Positions 1-9,326 of a stretch of 64,000 nucleotides of DNA are shown here, piece after piece (the stretch's first letter is position 1; every line of letters begins with the position of its first letter). Source of the DNA: Cognatilysobacter terrigena (GTDB lineage: Bacteria > Pseudomonadota > Gammaproteobacteria > Xanthomonadales > Xanthomonadaceae). The position numbers were made by a program, and so were the translations under genes. Location: assembly GCF_004361065.1 (NCBI RefSeq), contig NZ_SELT01000001.1, forward strand, positions 278,939-342,938. The letters are read 5' to 3'. The notes under the pieces were generated by a model, which was not told the origin of the DNA, made no database searches, and was given only the letters and a program-made list of their open reading frames with translations.

Positions 1-1
1 C

Positions 2-520
2 CTCGGCGTCGGCGTGGTCGTGCTGACGAATGCGGAGATGGGCGGCGCGTTCAACTCGATCACCTACCGCGTGATCGACGCCTACACGGGCGCGCCGAAG
101 ACGGACTGGGTCGCGGCGTATGGCGCGGCGCTCGACAAGCAGCGCGGCGATGCCGACGAAAGCTGGAAGAAGCACCTCGCGTCGCGCGATGCATCGTCCA
201 GGCCGTCGCTGCCGCTCGCGAAGTACGTCGGCACGTATCGCGATCCGTGGTACGGCGATGTCGTCGTCGAACGCGCGGGCAACGGGCTGCGGCTGCGTTT
301 CACGAAGACGCCGGAGCTCGTCGGCCGCCTCGACCACTGGCAGCACGACAGCTTCATCGTCCACTGGGACCAGCGCTGGCTCAACGCGGATGCGTTCGTC
401 GATTTCGACCTCGACCACGACGGCGCGATCCGCGGCGTGCGCATGGAGCCCGTGTCGCCGCTCACGGATTTCAGTTTCGATTTCCAGGACCTGCGCCTCG
501 CGCCGGTCGCCACGCCGTAA
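2..520 (+). CDS. Serine hydrolase (beta-lactamase-like), C-terminal part only
   Basis: The open frame runs in from the left edge (base 2) and stops at 518-520, so only about 172 C-terminal residues are present. The first residues (GVGVVVLTNAEMGG) resemble the last strand of the class C beta-lactamase/esterase fold, where such enzymes read 'VLTN'. The following region (about residues 60-168, YVGTYRDPWYGDV...) looks like the DUF3471-type beta domain that often follows this hydrolase fold. Family assignment rests on these two stretches; the SxxK and YxN catalytic motifs lie outside the window. The GTG at 14 is internal, not a start. The substrate cannot be told. Confidence 0.75.
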   Translation, partial: LGVGVVVLTNAEMGGAFNSITYRVIDAYTGAPKTDWVAAYGAALDKQRGDADESWKKHLASRDASSRPSLPLAKYVGTYRDPWYGDVVVERAGNGLRLRFTKTPELVGRLDHWQHDSFIVHWDQRWLNADAFVDFDLDHDGAIRGVRMEPVSPLTDFSFDFQDLRLAPVATP

Positions 521-568
521 CGTTCAACGGTTCCGGTCTATGCTGGCCGGAACCGACAGGACCCGCCC

Positions 569-721
569 ATGAGCATCGTCGCGATCGTCATCGTCATCCT
601 CGGCATCTGGCTCGCCTTCAAGGCGGTCGGGATGATCGTCCGCCTGCTGATCTGGGCCGTGGTCCTCGGCGCGATCTACTGGCTGGCAGCGCCGTATCTC
701 GGCCTGCCGATGCCGGGCTGA
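569..721 (+). CDS. Small two-helix membrane protein (50 aa)
   Basis: ATG at 569 opens a 50-codon frame ending TGA at 719-721. Nearly the whole product is hydrophobic: helix one about residues 2-20 (VAIVIVILGIWLAF), a short turn, helix two about 24-43 (IRLLIWAVVLGAIYWLA-like), then a short GLPMPG tail. No family is recognised. It lies 48 bases after the serine hydrolase and 28 bases before the next gene on the same strand. The frame and membrane-like composition suggest a real inner-membrane micro-protein, but there are no motifs to test function. Confidence 0.5.
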   Translation: MSIVAIVIVILGIWLAFKAVGMIVRLLIWAVVLGAIYWLAAPYLGLPMPG

Positions 722-749
722 TCGCGAATACGCGGAAAGGGGACCGCAC

Positions 750-1109
750 ATGAACTGGCACGTCTATTCCATCGGCCCGATCGATTACGGCTGGCACCAT
801 CTGCGCACCGTGCGCGAAACGCTCGAAGTCGCGGCCGTGCCCTGCGAGGGCAGCGACCCGCGCGAAGGCGTCGATACCTCGGCCACGCTGGCGTTCCTGA
901 AGAGCTGGGAGTCGGCGAAGGAAGCCGCGCTGGCCGCCGGCTGGGAAGGCGGTTTCCGCCTCGAGCCGCGCGTGGTCTGGGTGCCGGACGACCTGCAGAT
1001 GGCGCACGGCTTCGTCTTCAAGCAGGACCACAACGGCGCGACCTTCGTCGCCAGCCCACAGCCGCTTCCGCACCTCGCGGCGCTCGTCGCGGCTGAACAG
1101 CCCGCCTGA
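750..1109 (+). CDS. Hypothetical protein (119 aa)
   Basis: A 119-residue soluble-looking protein starting at ATG 750, behind a purine-rich ribosome site (GGAAAGGGGA about 10 bases upstream). No signal peptide or membrane span is visible. It is rich in Trp (MNWHVYS, SWES, GWEGG, VVWVPDD) and contains GPIDYGWHHLRTV near the N terminus. I do not recognise the family. It sits between the small membrane protein and trhO on the same strand, but spacing (33 bases to trhO) does not prove an operon. Confidence 0.6.
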   Translation: MNWHVYSIGPIDYGWHHLRTVRETLEVAAVPCEGSDPREGVDTSATLAFLKSWESAKEAALAAGWEGGFRLEPRVVWVPDDLQMAHGFVFKQDHNGATFVASPQPLPHLAALVAAEQPA

Positions 1110-1142
1110 GTCCGGGGCGGCCGGACCGGGCCGCTTCGTACA

Positions 1143-1892
1143 ATGGCGACCATGCCGCTCAACGTCGCCGCCTACCATTTCGCCGTTCTCGACGATGCCG
1201 ACGCGCTCGCCGCCACGCTGCATGCCGCGGCGGAGGCGGGCGACGTGCGCGGCACGGTTCTCGTTGCGCCCGAAGGCGTAAACCTCTTCCTTGCGGGCGA
1301 CGAGGCCGCGGTTGAATCGGTGCTCGACGTGCTGCGCGCCGACGCACGCTTCGCCGGTCTCGAGGTCAAGCGCAGCTGGAGCCGCGCGCAGCCGTTTGGC
1401 CGCCTCAAGGTCAAACGCAAGCCCGAGATCATCACGTTCCGCCGCGACGGCACCACGCCGTTCGATCGCCGCGCACCCGCAGTCGATCCGCCCACGCTCG
1501 CGCGCTGGATCGCGCAGGGAGCGGACGATGACGGCCGTCGCCTCGTGTTGCTGGACACGCGCAATCGCGAGGAGTTCGACTACGGCACGTTCGACGGCGC
1601 GATGACGCTGCCCATCGACAACTTCACCGATCTGCCGGCTGCGCTCGAACCGCATCGCGAATCGCTGAGCGACGCGACAGTCGTGAGCTTCTGCACCGGC
1701 GGCATCCGTTGCGAAAAGGCCGCGCTGTGGCTGCACGACGACGGCATGCACAACGTGCTGCAGCTCGACGGCGGCATCCTCGGCTACTTCGAACAGGTGG
1801 GCGGTTTCGGTTACGACGGTCGCTGCTTCGTGTTCGATGGCCGCGTCGCGCTGGATCCGCAGCTGCAGCCGCTGGTCGACGACGCGGCCTGA
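1143..1892 (+). CDS. trhO: tRNA uridine(34) hydroxylase / rhodanese-family TrhO
   Basis: The 249-residue protein matches the TrhO (YceA) family, which hydroxylates U34 of certain tRNAs at C5 in an oxygen-dependent reaction on the way to cmo5U/mcmo5U. An N-terminal acylphosphatase-like domain (about 1-105, VLVAPEGVNLFLAG) precedes a rhodanese domain (about 115-225) with LLDTRNREEFDYG and the conserved loop CTGGIRCEK; Cys184 and Cys190 are the family cysteines. Length fits. The start is ambiguous: ATG 1143 or ATG 1152 (MPLNVAAYHF), neither with a clear ribosome site. Confidence 0.9.
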   Translation: MATMPLNVAAYHFAVLDDADALAATLHAAAEAGDVRGTVLVAPEGVNLFLAGDEAAVESVLDVLRADARFAGLEVKRSWSRAQPFGRLKVKRKPEIITFRRDGTTPFDRRAPAVDPPTLARWIAQGADDDGRRLVLLDTRNREEFDYGTFDGAMTLPIDNFTDLPAALEPHRESLSDATVVSFCTGGIRCEKAALWLHDDGMHNVLQLDGGILGYFEQVGGFGYDGRCFVFDGRVALDPQLQPLVDDAA

Positions 1893-1978
1893 AGCGTCGC
1901 CGCGTTTCACCGGCCGTGCGCGGCCGCTGAGGTCTCCTAGGCGGTGGCGGCACAGGGCCGCATTGCCAAGGAGACGAC

Positions 1979-2503
1979 ATGGACCTGCGCGACGACGGCC
2001 GCACCGCCGCCCCCGACCGCGACGAGAACATCGAGAAGCTTCGCGACCTGGCCAAGGGCCTGCATATCGCGATGCTCACTACGCGCGGCGAGGACGGTCG
2101 CCTCTTCAGCCGCCCGCTCGGCGTCGCCGAGATCGAATTCGACGGTGATCTCTGGTTCGCGACGGGCGCCGACAGCGAGAAAGTACGCGAGATCGAAGCG
2201 AATCCGCAGGTCAATGTCGCGTTCGCATCGAAGGACAACGGCACCTATATCTCGATCAGTGGCTTCGCCGTGGCGACGCGCGACCGCGCGGAGATCGAGC
2301 GCCGCTGGAAGCCGTACATGGCCCCGTACTTCCAGGGCGGCAAGGACGATCCGAACCTCTGCCTGATCCGCGTCGAAGCGGAGAGCGCGGAGTACTGGGA
2401 CGGCCCCGGCACGATCGCGGGCAAGGCGCTGCATTTCCTGCTGACCGCGGTAACGAACGACCCCGGCAAGCTGACCGACAACCAGCGGATGAATCTGCAG
2501 TAA
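1979..2503 (+). CDS. Pyridoxamine 5'-phosphate oxidase-like FMN-binding protein
   Basis: A 174-residue member of the general-stress-protein-26 branch of the FMN-binding split barrel (PPOX-like) fold. Typical elements are the N-terminal helix (IEKLRDLAKGLHIAMLTT), the strand pair around FSRPLG and LWFATG, NPQVNVAFAS, and the C-terminal segment VEAESAEYWDGPG. Such proteins bind flavin and are often stress-linked, but substrates are mostly unknown. ATG 1979 is supported by AAGGAG at 1968-1973. It faces the helicase gene across a bidirectional terminator. Confidence 0.85.
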   Translation: MDLRDDGRTAAPDRDENIEKLRDLAKGLHIAMLTTRGEDGRLFSRPLGVAEIEFDGDLWFATGADSEKVREIEANPQVNVAFASKDNGTYISISGFAVATRDRAEIERRWKPYMAPYFQGGKDDPNLCLIRVEAESAEYWDGPGTIAGKALHFLLTAVTNDPGKLTDNQRMNLQ

Positions 2504-2643
2504 TCGCGCTGGGTTGCGGCGGCGTCGACGCCGACACTTCGACTGCGACGACTTCGCAGTCGCCGTCGCTGTCGACCGTCGTGTTGTTGCATCTCGCGCG
2601 CGTCGCGGTCGATCAGCGGTGCAACGTCGATCTCCGCAAACAA

Positions 2644-2671
2644 AAAGGCCCGCGATCGCTCGCGGGCCTTT
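2644..2671. terminator. Bidirectional intrinsic terminator
   Basis: A perfect 11-bp stem (2644-2654 with 2661-2671, AAAGGCCCGCG and its complement) closes a 6-base loop. It is followed by TTTCGTAT on the plus strand and, read on the minus strand, by a run of five T. It separates the convergent PPOX-like gene and helicase gene and probably ends both transcripts. Confidence 0.85.
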
Positions 2672-2687
2672 CGTATCTCACACGTGA

Positions 2688-4868
2688 TCAGCGATCGCGG
2701 CGCGGACCTCGATATCCACTGCGATCCCCGCGATCTCCACGTCCGCCGCGGTCACCGCGATCAGTCCGATCGCCATCGCGCGGCGGCGCGCCGTCGTCGC
2801 GACGCAACTTGAGCTGCTGACCCGCGACGCGAACCCGCTTGAGGTGTTCCATCGTCTCGCGCGGCATGCCCTCGGGCAGGTCGATCAGCGTGAAGTGATC
2901 GCGGATGTCGATGCGGCCGATGAAGCGGCTTTCGAGATCCGCTTCGTTCGCGATCGCGCCGACGAGGTTGCCAGGCTTGACCCCGTGCACGTGGCCGACC
3001 TCGACGCGGAACGTCTCCATGCCGGCTTCCGGCCCGCGCTGCGGGCGCTCGCGACGCGGTGCGTCGTCGAACGCGCGCTCGGCCTCGTTGCGTGGGCGCT
3101 CGCGATCGAACCGTGGGCCGCGCGATTCGAAATCGCTGCCGGTGCGCGGCGGGCGATCCTGGTCACGGGGTTCGTGGCGCGGACGGCTGTCGTCGCGCTC
3201 GAAACGCTGCGGACGCGCGTCGTCACCCATCGGGCCGCGCTCGATGCGAGGCGCCTGATCGCTCTGCTCCGCGCGGGGTGCACGGCCGTAGGCGCGGTCG
3301 CCGGCGTCATCACGCGGCGGGCGGGCGTCACGGGCCGGGCGTTCGCCACGATCCGCGAAACGGTCGGGGTAAGGCTTGCCGTCGCGATCCTGACGCGGCT
3401 GCGGACGATCGCCTCGATCGAAGCGCGCCGGACGCCCGCCGCGATCGTCGCGCTGCGGCCGCTCCTGTCGCGGCCCGCGGTCCTGGCGCTCGCGATCCAT
3501 GCGGTCACGACGCTGCGCGTCGAGCAGCGGATCATGGCCGGTCGGCATCAACAGCGGCGACTCGCCCTGCAGCAGGTGCGCAAGCGCTGCGGCGATTTCC
3601 ACGGCCGGCACGTTGCGCTCGTTCTCGAAGCGCTCGATGAGATCCCGGTACATCGGAAGCTCGGCCGATTCCAGCGCATCGGAAATGCGCTCCATGAACT
3701 TGTCGACGCGACGCGCGTTCACCGACTCGATGCTCGGCGGCTCCATCGGTTCGATCGGCTGACGCGTCGCCCGCTCGATCGCACGCAGCATGCCGCGCTC
3801 GCGGGGCGTCACGAACAGGATCGCTTCGCCGGTGCGGCCCGCGCGGCCCGTGCGACCGATGCGGTGCACGTAGCTCTCGGTGTCGTACGGAATGTCGTAG
3901 TTCAAAACGTGGGTGATGCGGTCTACGTCCAGACCGCGCGCGGCGACGTCGGTCGCCACCAGCACGTCGACGCGGCCGTCCTTCAGCTGCTGCACGATCT
4001 TCTCGCGCTGCGCCTGCTGGATGTCGCCATTCAGGGCCGCGGCGGCGATTCCGCGTGCCGCGAGCTTGTCGGCGAGCTCTTCCGTCGCGATCTTGGTGCG
4101 CGCGAACACGATCATCGCATCGAAGCTTTCCGCCTCCAGAACGCGCGTGATCGCGTCGAGCTTGTGGTGCTGGCTGACGGGGACGTACCGCTGGCGGATG
4201 TTCGCCGCGGTGGTGGTCGTCGCCTTGATGGCGATCTCGACCGGATCCTTGAGGTACGTCTGCGCGATGCGGCGGATCGGCGGGGGCATGGTCGCCGAGA
4301 ACAGCGCGACCTGGCGGGTCGCCGGCGTCGCCTTCATCACCGCCTCGACGTCGTCGATGAAGCCCATGCGCAGCATTTCGTCGGCTTCGTCGAGCACGAC
4401 GACCGACAGCTCGGAGAGATCGAGCGAGCCGCGGTTGAGGTGGTCGATCACGCGGCCCGGCGTACCGACGATGACCTGCACGCCGCGGCGCAGCGCCGCC
4501 AGCTGCGGGCCGTAACCCTGGCCGCCATAGATCGGCAGCACGTTGAACTGCGGCAGGTAGTGCGCGTACTTCTGGAAGGCCTCGGCGACCTGGATCGCGA
4601 GCTCGCGCGTCGGCGCCAGCACCAGCGCCTGCGGCTTGATCTTGGCGGGATCGATGCGCGCGAGCACGGGCAGCGCGAACGCGGCGGTCTTGCCGGTGCC
4701 GGTCTGCGCCTGGCCGATGACGTCGCGGCCTTCGAGCAGCGGCGGGATGGTCGCGGCCTGGATCGGCGAGGGCGTTTCGTAGCCGACGTCGGCGAGGGCG
4801 CGCAGCAGCGGCGCGCCCAGCGCGAGGTCGTTGAAGGTCAGTGCGGACGGTTCGTTTTCGGCGCTCAT
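2688..4868 (-). CDS. deaD: DEAD-box ATP-dependent RNA helicase, DeaD/CsdA type
   Basis: A 726-residue helicase with all core motifs: Q motif (TFNDL...), AQTGTGKT (motif I), [23 protein letters not shown] (DEAD), [16 protein letters not shown] and [14 protein letters not shown] helical region follows to about residue 445, then a long charged stretch (about 455-640) of Asp/Arg/Pro/Gly repeats. A DbpA-like RNA-binding domain comes next (about 645-705, [28 protein letters not shown]), with a second short RG-rich tail. DeaD/CsdA proteins remodel ribosomal and structured mRNAs, notably in the cold. The repeat linker is longer than in E. coli DeaD. Confidence 0.93.
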   Translation of the reverse strand: MSAENEPSALTFNDLALGAPLLRALADVGYETPSPIQAATIPPLLEGRDVIGQAQTGTGKTAAFALPVLARIDPAKIKPQALVLAPTRELAIQVAEAFQKYAHYLPQFNVLPIYGGQGYGPQLAALRRGVQVIVGTPGRVIDHLNRGSLDLSELSVVVLDEADEMLRMGFIDDVEAVMKATPATRQVALFSATMPPPIRRIAQTYLKDPVEIAIKATTTTAANIRQRYVPVSQHHKLDAITRVLEAESFDAMIVFARTKIATEELADKLAARGIAAAALNGDIQQAQREKIVQQLKDGRVDVLVATDVAARGLDVDRITHVLNYDIPYDTESYVHRIGRTGRAGRTGEAILFVTPRERGMLRAIERATRQPIEPMEPPSIESVNARRVDKFMERISDALESAELPMYRDLIERFENERNVPAVEIAAALAHLLQGESPLLMPTGHDPLLDAQRRDRMDRERQDRGPRQERPQRDDRGGRPARFDRGDRPQPRQDRDGKPYPDRFADRGERPARDARPPRDDAGDRAYGRAPRAEQSDQAPRIERGPMGDDARPQRFERDDSRPRHEPRDQDRPPRTGSDFESRGPRFDRERPRNEAERAFDDAPRRERPQRGPEAGMETFRVEVGHVHGVKPGNLVGAIANEADLESRFIGRIDIRDHFTLIDLPEGMPRETMEHLKRVRVAGQQLKLRRDDGAPPRDGDRTDRGDRGGRGDRGDRSGYRGPRRDR

Positions 4869-5063
4869 GGCAGCTCAACGTCGGCGCCGGGCGGGCCGGT
4901 CGGGGGCGGCAGTCTACAGGCCCGTACGCGACCGCACCGTCGATGGCGACGTTTTCAGGGGATTTGCGGGGCGAAAACGACGGTCGGCATCGCGCGGTGC
5001 ATGACGTCCCGCCGGATACGATGCCGTCCCGACGCGCGTGCCGCGTCCGTTTCCAGATCACCG

Positions 5064-6626
5064 ATGAGCCTGTCCGACCTGCATTTCGACAACCGTTTCG
5101 TGCGCGAGCTGCCCGGCGACCCGTCGCGCGAGAACGTGGTGCGACAGGTGCATGGCGCGCTGTGGTCGCCCGTGGAACCCGACCCGGTCGCCGCGCCGCG
5201 CGTGCTGGCGGTGTCGCGCGAGATGCTGGAAACGCTCGGGCTCGACGCGAGCGACGCGGCGACCCCCGAGTTCGCCGCCATCTTCGGCGGCAATGCGTTG
5301 CTCACCGGCATGCAGCCGTACGCGTCGAACTACGGCGGCCATCAGTTCGGTCACTGGGCGGGCCAACTGGGCGACGGCCGCGCGATCACGCTCGGTGAAA
5401 CGGTCAACAAGGCCGGCGAGCGCTGGGAGCTGCAGCTCAAGGGCGCCGGTCGCACGCCGTACTCGCGCACTGCCGACGGCCGCGCCGTGCTGCGATCGTC
5501 CATCCGCGAATTCCTGTGCAGCGAGGCGATGCATCACCTCGGCGTGCCGACCACGCGCGCGTTGAGCCTGGTCGCGACCGGCGAGGACGTCGTCCGCGAC
5601 ATGTTCTACGACGGCCACGCCGCGCCCGAGCCCGGCGCGGTGGTCTGTCGCGTCGCGCCGTCGTTCATCCGCTTCGGGCACTTCGAGCTGCCGGCATCGC
5701 GTGGCGATATCGACCTGCTGCGGCAGCTCGTCGAATTCTGTATTCGACGGGACTTCCCGCACCTCGATCCGGATGCGCCCGACGTCGTCTCAAGTTGGTT
5801 CGGCGAAATCTGCGAACGCACCGCCGTGATGATCGGCCACTGGATGCGCGTGGGTTTCGTCCACGGCGTGATGAACACCGACAACATGTCGATCCTCGGG
5901 CTCACCATCGACTACGGCCCATACGGGTGGATCGACAACTACGATCCCGACTGGACGCCCAACACCACCGACGCGCAGCGCCGTCGATACCGCTTCGGTC
6001 AGCAACCTGCGGTGGCGTACTGGAATCTCGGCCGGCTCGCATCGGCGCTGGCGGCGATGGATCCCGACGTCGCGCCGCTGCAGGCAGGGCTCGCGCGGTA
6101 TGTCGACGCGTACGAGCGCACCGAGCGCGACAACGCCGTCGGCAAGCTTGGCCTTGGCGAGTTCCGCGAAGGCGACCTGGATCTCGTCGACTCGCTGCAG
6201 CAGTGGATGCGCGAGACCGAAGTCGACATAACGCTGTTCTTCCGCGGGTTGATCGACGTCGATCCCGTGTCGCCCGACCTCGCGCCGCTCGACAACGCTT
6301 ATTACGACGATGCCAAGCGCGAGGCAGGCCTGCCTGCGCTGCGTGAATGGCTCGCGCGTTACGCCGCGCGGCTGGCGGACGGGCCATCGCCGGAGCAACG
6401 CCGCGAACAGATGCGGCGTGCCAACCCGCGTTACGTGCCGCGCAACTACGTCGTGCAGCAGGTCATCGACCGCGCGACGGCAGGCGATGCGTCCGGCATC
6501 GAGGAACTGCTCGACGTGATGCGCCATCCGTACGACGACCAGCCCGGTCGCGAAGCGTTCGCGCAGCGCCGCCCCGACTGGGCGCGTCACAAGGCCGGTT
6601 GCTCGATGCTGTCCTGCAGTTCGTGA
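5064..6626 (+). CDS. selO: Protein adenylyltransferase SelO (YdiU)
   Basis: A 520-residue SelO pseudokinase-fold protein. The family transfers AMP from ATP to hydroxyl residues of target proteins, with ATP bound in a flipped orientation. Family signatures seen: [68 protein letters not shown] and [14 protein letters not shown]. The C terminus ends [11 protein letters not shown], the cysteine form of the redox tail that carries selenocysteine in animal SelO. ATG 5064 gives the usual N terminus ([14 protein letters not shown]). An open frame continues far upstream, antisense to the helicase, and is not coding. Confidence 0.95.
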   Translation: MSLSDLHFDNRFVRELPGDPSRENVVRQVHGALWSPVEPDPVAAPRVLAVSREMLETLGLDASDAATPEFAAIFGGNALLTGMQPYASNYGGHQFGHWAGQLGDGRAITLGETVNKAGERWELQLKGAGRTPYSRTADGRAVLRSSIREFLCSEAMHHLGVPTTRALSLVATGEDVVRDMFYDGHAAPEPGAVVCRVAPSFIRFGHFELPASRGDIDLLRQLVEFCIRRDFPHLDPDAPDVVSSWFGEICERTAVMIGHWMRVGFVHGVMNTDNMSILGLTIDYGPYGWIDNYDPDWTPNTTDAQRRRYRFGQQPAVAYWNLGRLASALAAMDPDVAPLQAGLARYVDAYERTERDNAVGKLGLGEFREGDLDLVDSLQQWMRETEVDITLFFRGLIDVDPVSPDLAPLDNAYYDDAKREAGLPALREWLARYAARLADGPSPEQRREQMRRANPRYVPRNYVVQQVIDRATAGDASGIEELLDVMRHPYDDQPGREAFAQRRPDWARHKAGCSMLSCSS

Positions 6627-6662
6627 ACCGGGCTGCGGCGGCGCGCCGCGTAGAATGAGCGC

Positions 6663-8537
6663 ATGCCCCTGATCACTCTCCAGTCCGTCGACTTCAGCGT
6701 CGGCGGCCCGCTGCTGCTCGACCACGTCGACCTTTCCATCGAATCCGGCGAGCGCATCGCCGTCATCGGCCGCAACGGCGCCGGCAAGTCGACGCTGCTC
6801 AAGCTCATCTCGGGCGACCTGCATGTCGACGACGGCGAGGTGCGCTACGAGGGCGGCGTGCGCGTCGCGCGCCTCGAGCAGGAAGTGCCGATCGACACAG
6901 CGGGCGACGTGTTCGACGTCGTCGCCGGTGGCCTGGGCGAGCAGGGCGCGTTGCTCGCGCAGTTCCACCACCTCAGCCATGCCGCGGACGTCGATGCGAA
7001 CGCGCTGGCCGAGGTGCAGTCGCGCATCGAAGCGTTAGGTGCGTGGTCGCTCGATCAGCGCGTCACGGAGACGCTGACGCGCCTTTCGCTGGACGGCGAC
7101 CTGCCGTTCGCCGGGCTGTCGGGCGGCATGCGACGTCGCGTGATGCTCGCGCGTGCGCTCGTGTCGGCGCCGGATGTGCTGCTGCTCGACGAGCCGACCA
7201 ACCATCTCGACATCGAGTCGATCGACTGGCTGGAAGGGTTCCTCAAGTCGTGGCGGGGCACGCTGATCTTCATCACCCACGATCGCCGCTTCATGCGGTC
7301 GCTGGCGACGCGCATCGTCGAGATCGACCGGGGTTCGCTCACGAGCTGGCCCGGCGACTGGGACAACTACCTGCGCCGCCGCGAAGAGCGCCTGCACTCG
7401 GAAGCGCAGGAAAACGCGCGCTTCGACAAGCTGCTCGCGCAGGAAGAGGTGTGGATCCGCCAAGGCATCAAGGCGCGGCGCACACGCGACGAAGGCCGCG
7501 TGCGACGGCTCAAGGCGATGCGCGAGGAACGCGCGCAGCGTCGCGATCTCACTGGCAAGGTGCGCATGGAAGCCGCGCAGGCGGACGCCTCGGGCCGCAA
7601 GGTGATCGAAGCCAAGGACGTCAGCGTCAAACTCGGCGGCCGGACGATCATCCGCGACTTCTCGACGACGATTTTCCGGGGCGACCGAATCGGCCTGATC
7701 GGCCCGAACGGCAGCGGCAAGACGACGCTGCTGCGCACGCTGCTCGGCGACCTCGTGCCCGACACCGGTGAAGTGCGGCCCGGCACCGGCCTGCAGATCG
7801 CCTACTTCGACCAGTATCGCGCGACGCTGCGCGAAGACTGGAACGCGATCGAGAACGTGGCCGAGGGCCGCGAGTTCGTCGAGTTCAACGGCAAGCGCAA
7901 GCACATCATCGGCTACCTGCAGGACTTCCTGTTCACGCCGGAACGCGCGCGCGCCCCGATCACACGGCTGTCGGGCGGTGAGCGCAATCGCCTGCTGCTC
8001 GCACGCCTGTTCGCGCAGCCGTCCAACCTGCTGGTGATGGACGAACCGACCAACGATCTCGACGTCGAAACGCTGGAGCTTCTGGAAGAGCTGCTCGGCG
8101 ACTACGCGGGCACGCTGCTGCTGGTGAGCCACGATCGCGACTTCCTCGACAACGTGGTGACGTCGACGCTCGTCATGGAAGGCGACGGGCGCGTGGGCGA
8201 CTACGTCGGCGGTTACACCGACTGGCTGCGGCAGAAGCCCACCTTGGAATCGAGAGGCGTGAAGCCGGAAGCGTCCAAGGCGGCGCCGGTCGCATCGACG
8301 TCCGCCGTTGCGCCCGCCAAGCGCAAGCTCAGCTACAAGGAAACCCGCGAGCTGGAAGCACTCCCGGGCCGTATCGAGACGCTTGAAGGCGATGTCGCGC
8401 GGCTCACCGGCGCGCTGTCCGACCCCTCGTTCTACACACGCGACGCCGCCGCGATCACGGCGCACAATGCCGAGCTCGCCCGTGCGCAGGCCGAGCTGGA
8501 CGCGGCCTATGCGCGGTGGTCGGAACTCGACGGCTAG
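6663..8537 (+). CDS. uup: ABC-F ATPase Uup
   Basis: A 624-residue soluble protein with two ABC domains and no membrane span. Domain one has Walker A GRNGAGKST, signature LSGGM and LLLDEPTNHLD. Domain two has GPNGSGKTT, LSGGE and VMDEPTNDLD. A charged linker joins them (about 240-310) and a C-terminal coiled coil (about 555-624, rich in Glu/Leu/Ala) matches the DNA- or ribosome-binding tail of Uup. ABC-F proteins act on the ribosome; Uup is linked to precise transposon excision and 50S/70S quality control. It starts 36 bases after selO on the same strand. Confidence 0.92.
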   Translation: MPLITLQSVDFSVGGPLLLDHVDLSIESGERIAVIGRNGAGKSTLLKLISGDLHVDDGEVRYEGGVRVARLEQEVPIDTAGDVFDVVAGGLGEQGALLAQFHHLSHAADVDANALAEVQSRIEALGAWSLDQRVTETLTRLSLDGDLPFAGLSGGMRRRVMLARALVSAPDVLLLDEPTNHLDIESIDWLEGFLKSWRGTLIFITHDRRFMRSLATRIVEIDRGSLTSWPGDWDNYLRRREERLHSEAQENARFDKLLAQEEVWIRQGIKARRTRDEGRVRRLKAMREERAQRRDLTGKVRMEAAQADASGRKVIEAKDVSVKLGGRTIIRDFSTTIFRGDRIGLIGPNGSGKTTLLRTLLGDLVPDTGEVRPGTGLQIAYFDQYRATLREDWNAIENVAEGREFVEFNGKRKHIIGYLQDFLFTPERARAPITRLSGGERNRLLLARLFAQPSNLLVMDEPTNDLDVETLELLEELLGDYAGTLLLVSHDRDFLDNVVTSTLVMEGDGRVGDYVGGYTDWLRQKPTLESRGVKPEASKAAPVASTSAVAPAKRKLSYKETRELEALPGRIETLEGDVARLTGALSDPSFYTRDAAAITAHNAELARAQAELDAAYARWSELDG

Positions 8538-8545
8538 GAATCGCC

Positions 8546-9055
8546 ATGCGCAGGACGTGGGTCGTTGCGGTGATCGTGCTGGTGGTTGCCGGTGCCGTCG
8601 CGTGGGGCTGGCAGCTGAAGCGTCGCCACGACCACGCGGCCTACGTCGCCGCACAGCGTGCGCGTGCCATTACGGTGCGCGTCGACGTCGACATTCCGCA
8701 CAGGTTGCTCGTTGCGCGAACGGGTGATGGGGTCGAGCAGCGCGTCGATCTCGGTCAACTCGAAATGCTCGCCGTGCATCAGCAGCCGGAGGGCGGCGAT
8801 GCGCTGATGACGCTCGAGTCGCAGCGTCGCATCGTCAGCCTGCCGTATTACGGCCTGGACGCCTGGCGTGTGCTTCAGCAGCTGCCGCCAGTACTGACCA
8901 ATCTGGACGATGGCGTGGTCGCGACGCAGCTGTCGCGCTTCGAGAACGAACGCGACCTGAGCTGCGTGCTGTGGGCGTCTCCGGCGCGCGCGGCGGCACT
9001 GGAGAAGGCGGGTCATCTGGTCGGCCATTGCTGGCCGCGCACGGCATCGCCCTGA
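8546..9055 (+). CDS. Membrane-anchored hypothetical protein
   Basis: A 169-residue protein with one N-terminal hydrophobic segment (about residues 4-23, TWVVAVIVLVVAGAVAWGW) followed by KRR, so probably anchored in the inner membrane with the remainder periplasmic. The rest (ITVRVDVDIPHRLLV...FENERDLSCVLWASP) matches no family I know. ATG 8546 was chosen over an in-frame codon at 8516 because it lies eight bases after the uup stop and begins directly before the hydrophobic segment. Its stop abuts the yggX stop on the other strand (9055/9056). Confidence 0.6.
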   Translation: MRRTWVVAVIVLVVAGAVAWGWQLKRRHDHAAYVAAQRARAITVRVDVDIPHRLLVARTGDGVEQRVDLGQLEMLAVHQQPEGGDALMTLESQRRIVSLPYYGLDAWRVLQQLPPVLTNLDDGVVATQLSRFENERDLSCVLWASPARAAALEKAGHLVGHCWPRTASP

Positions 9056-9325
9056 TCAGGCTTCCGGCGTGTAGCCCTGCGCGCGGTCGGCGTTGCCTTC
9101 GAAGAGGAACTTCTCCATCTGCTCCGCGAGATACGCGCGGTGCTTCGGGTTCATCGGCGACAGCCGGTTCTCGTTGATCAGGAGCGTCTGGTGCGCGAGC
9201 CATGCCGCCCATGCCTGCTTGCCGACCTGCACATAGACGCGCCGCCCGAGTTCGCCGGGCCACGGGATGAAATCGAGGCCTTCGTCCTCGCGCTTGAGCC
9301 AGACGCAGTCGACGGTGCGGGCCAT
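9056..9325 (-). CDS. yggX: Iron-trafficking / oxidative damage protection protein YggX
   Basis: An 89-residue protein matching YggX from [13 protein letters not shown] through [32 protein letters not shown] and [15 protein letters not shown]. YggX is linked to Fe(II) handling and protection of Fe-S enzymes from oxidation. Cys7 is the conserved cysteine. The start ATG (9323-9325) lies one base after the mutY stop, so translation is probably coupled. mutY-yggX adjacency is the same as in E. coli and fits MutY being an Fe-S enzyme. Confidence 0.95.
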   Translation of the reverse strand: MARTVDCVWLKREDEGLDFIPWPGELGRRVYVQVGKQAWAAWLAHQTLLINENRLSPMNPKHRAYLAEQMEKFLFEGNADRAQGYTPEA

Positions 9326-9326
9326 T

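Noticed and set aside
2540..2562. Perfect 9-bp hairpin (CGACTGCGA and complement) after the PPOX-like gene
   Set aside because: No T run follows and the stronger bidirectional terminator lies about 80 bases on; not called as a terminator.
2844..5063. Long plus-strand open frame antisense to the helicase and continuous with selO
   Set aside because: High G+C content with third-position bias leaves antisense frames open; the product is Arg/Ala-rich with no motifs, and selO has its own clear start at 5064.
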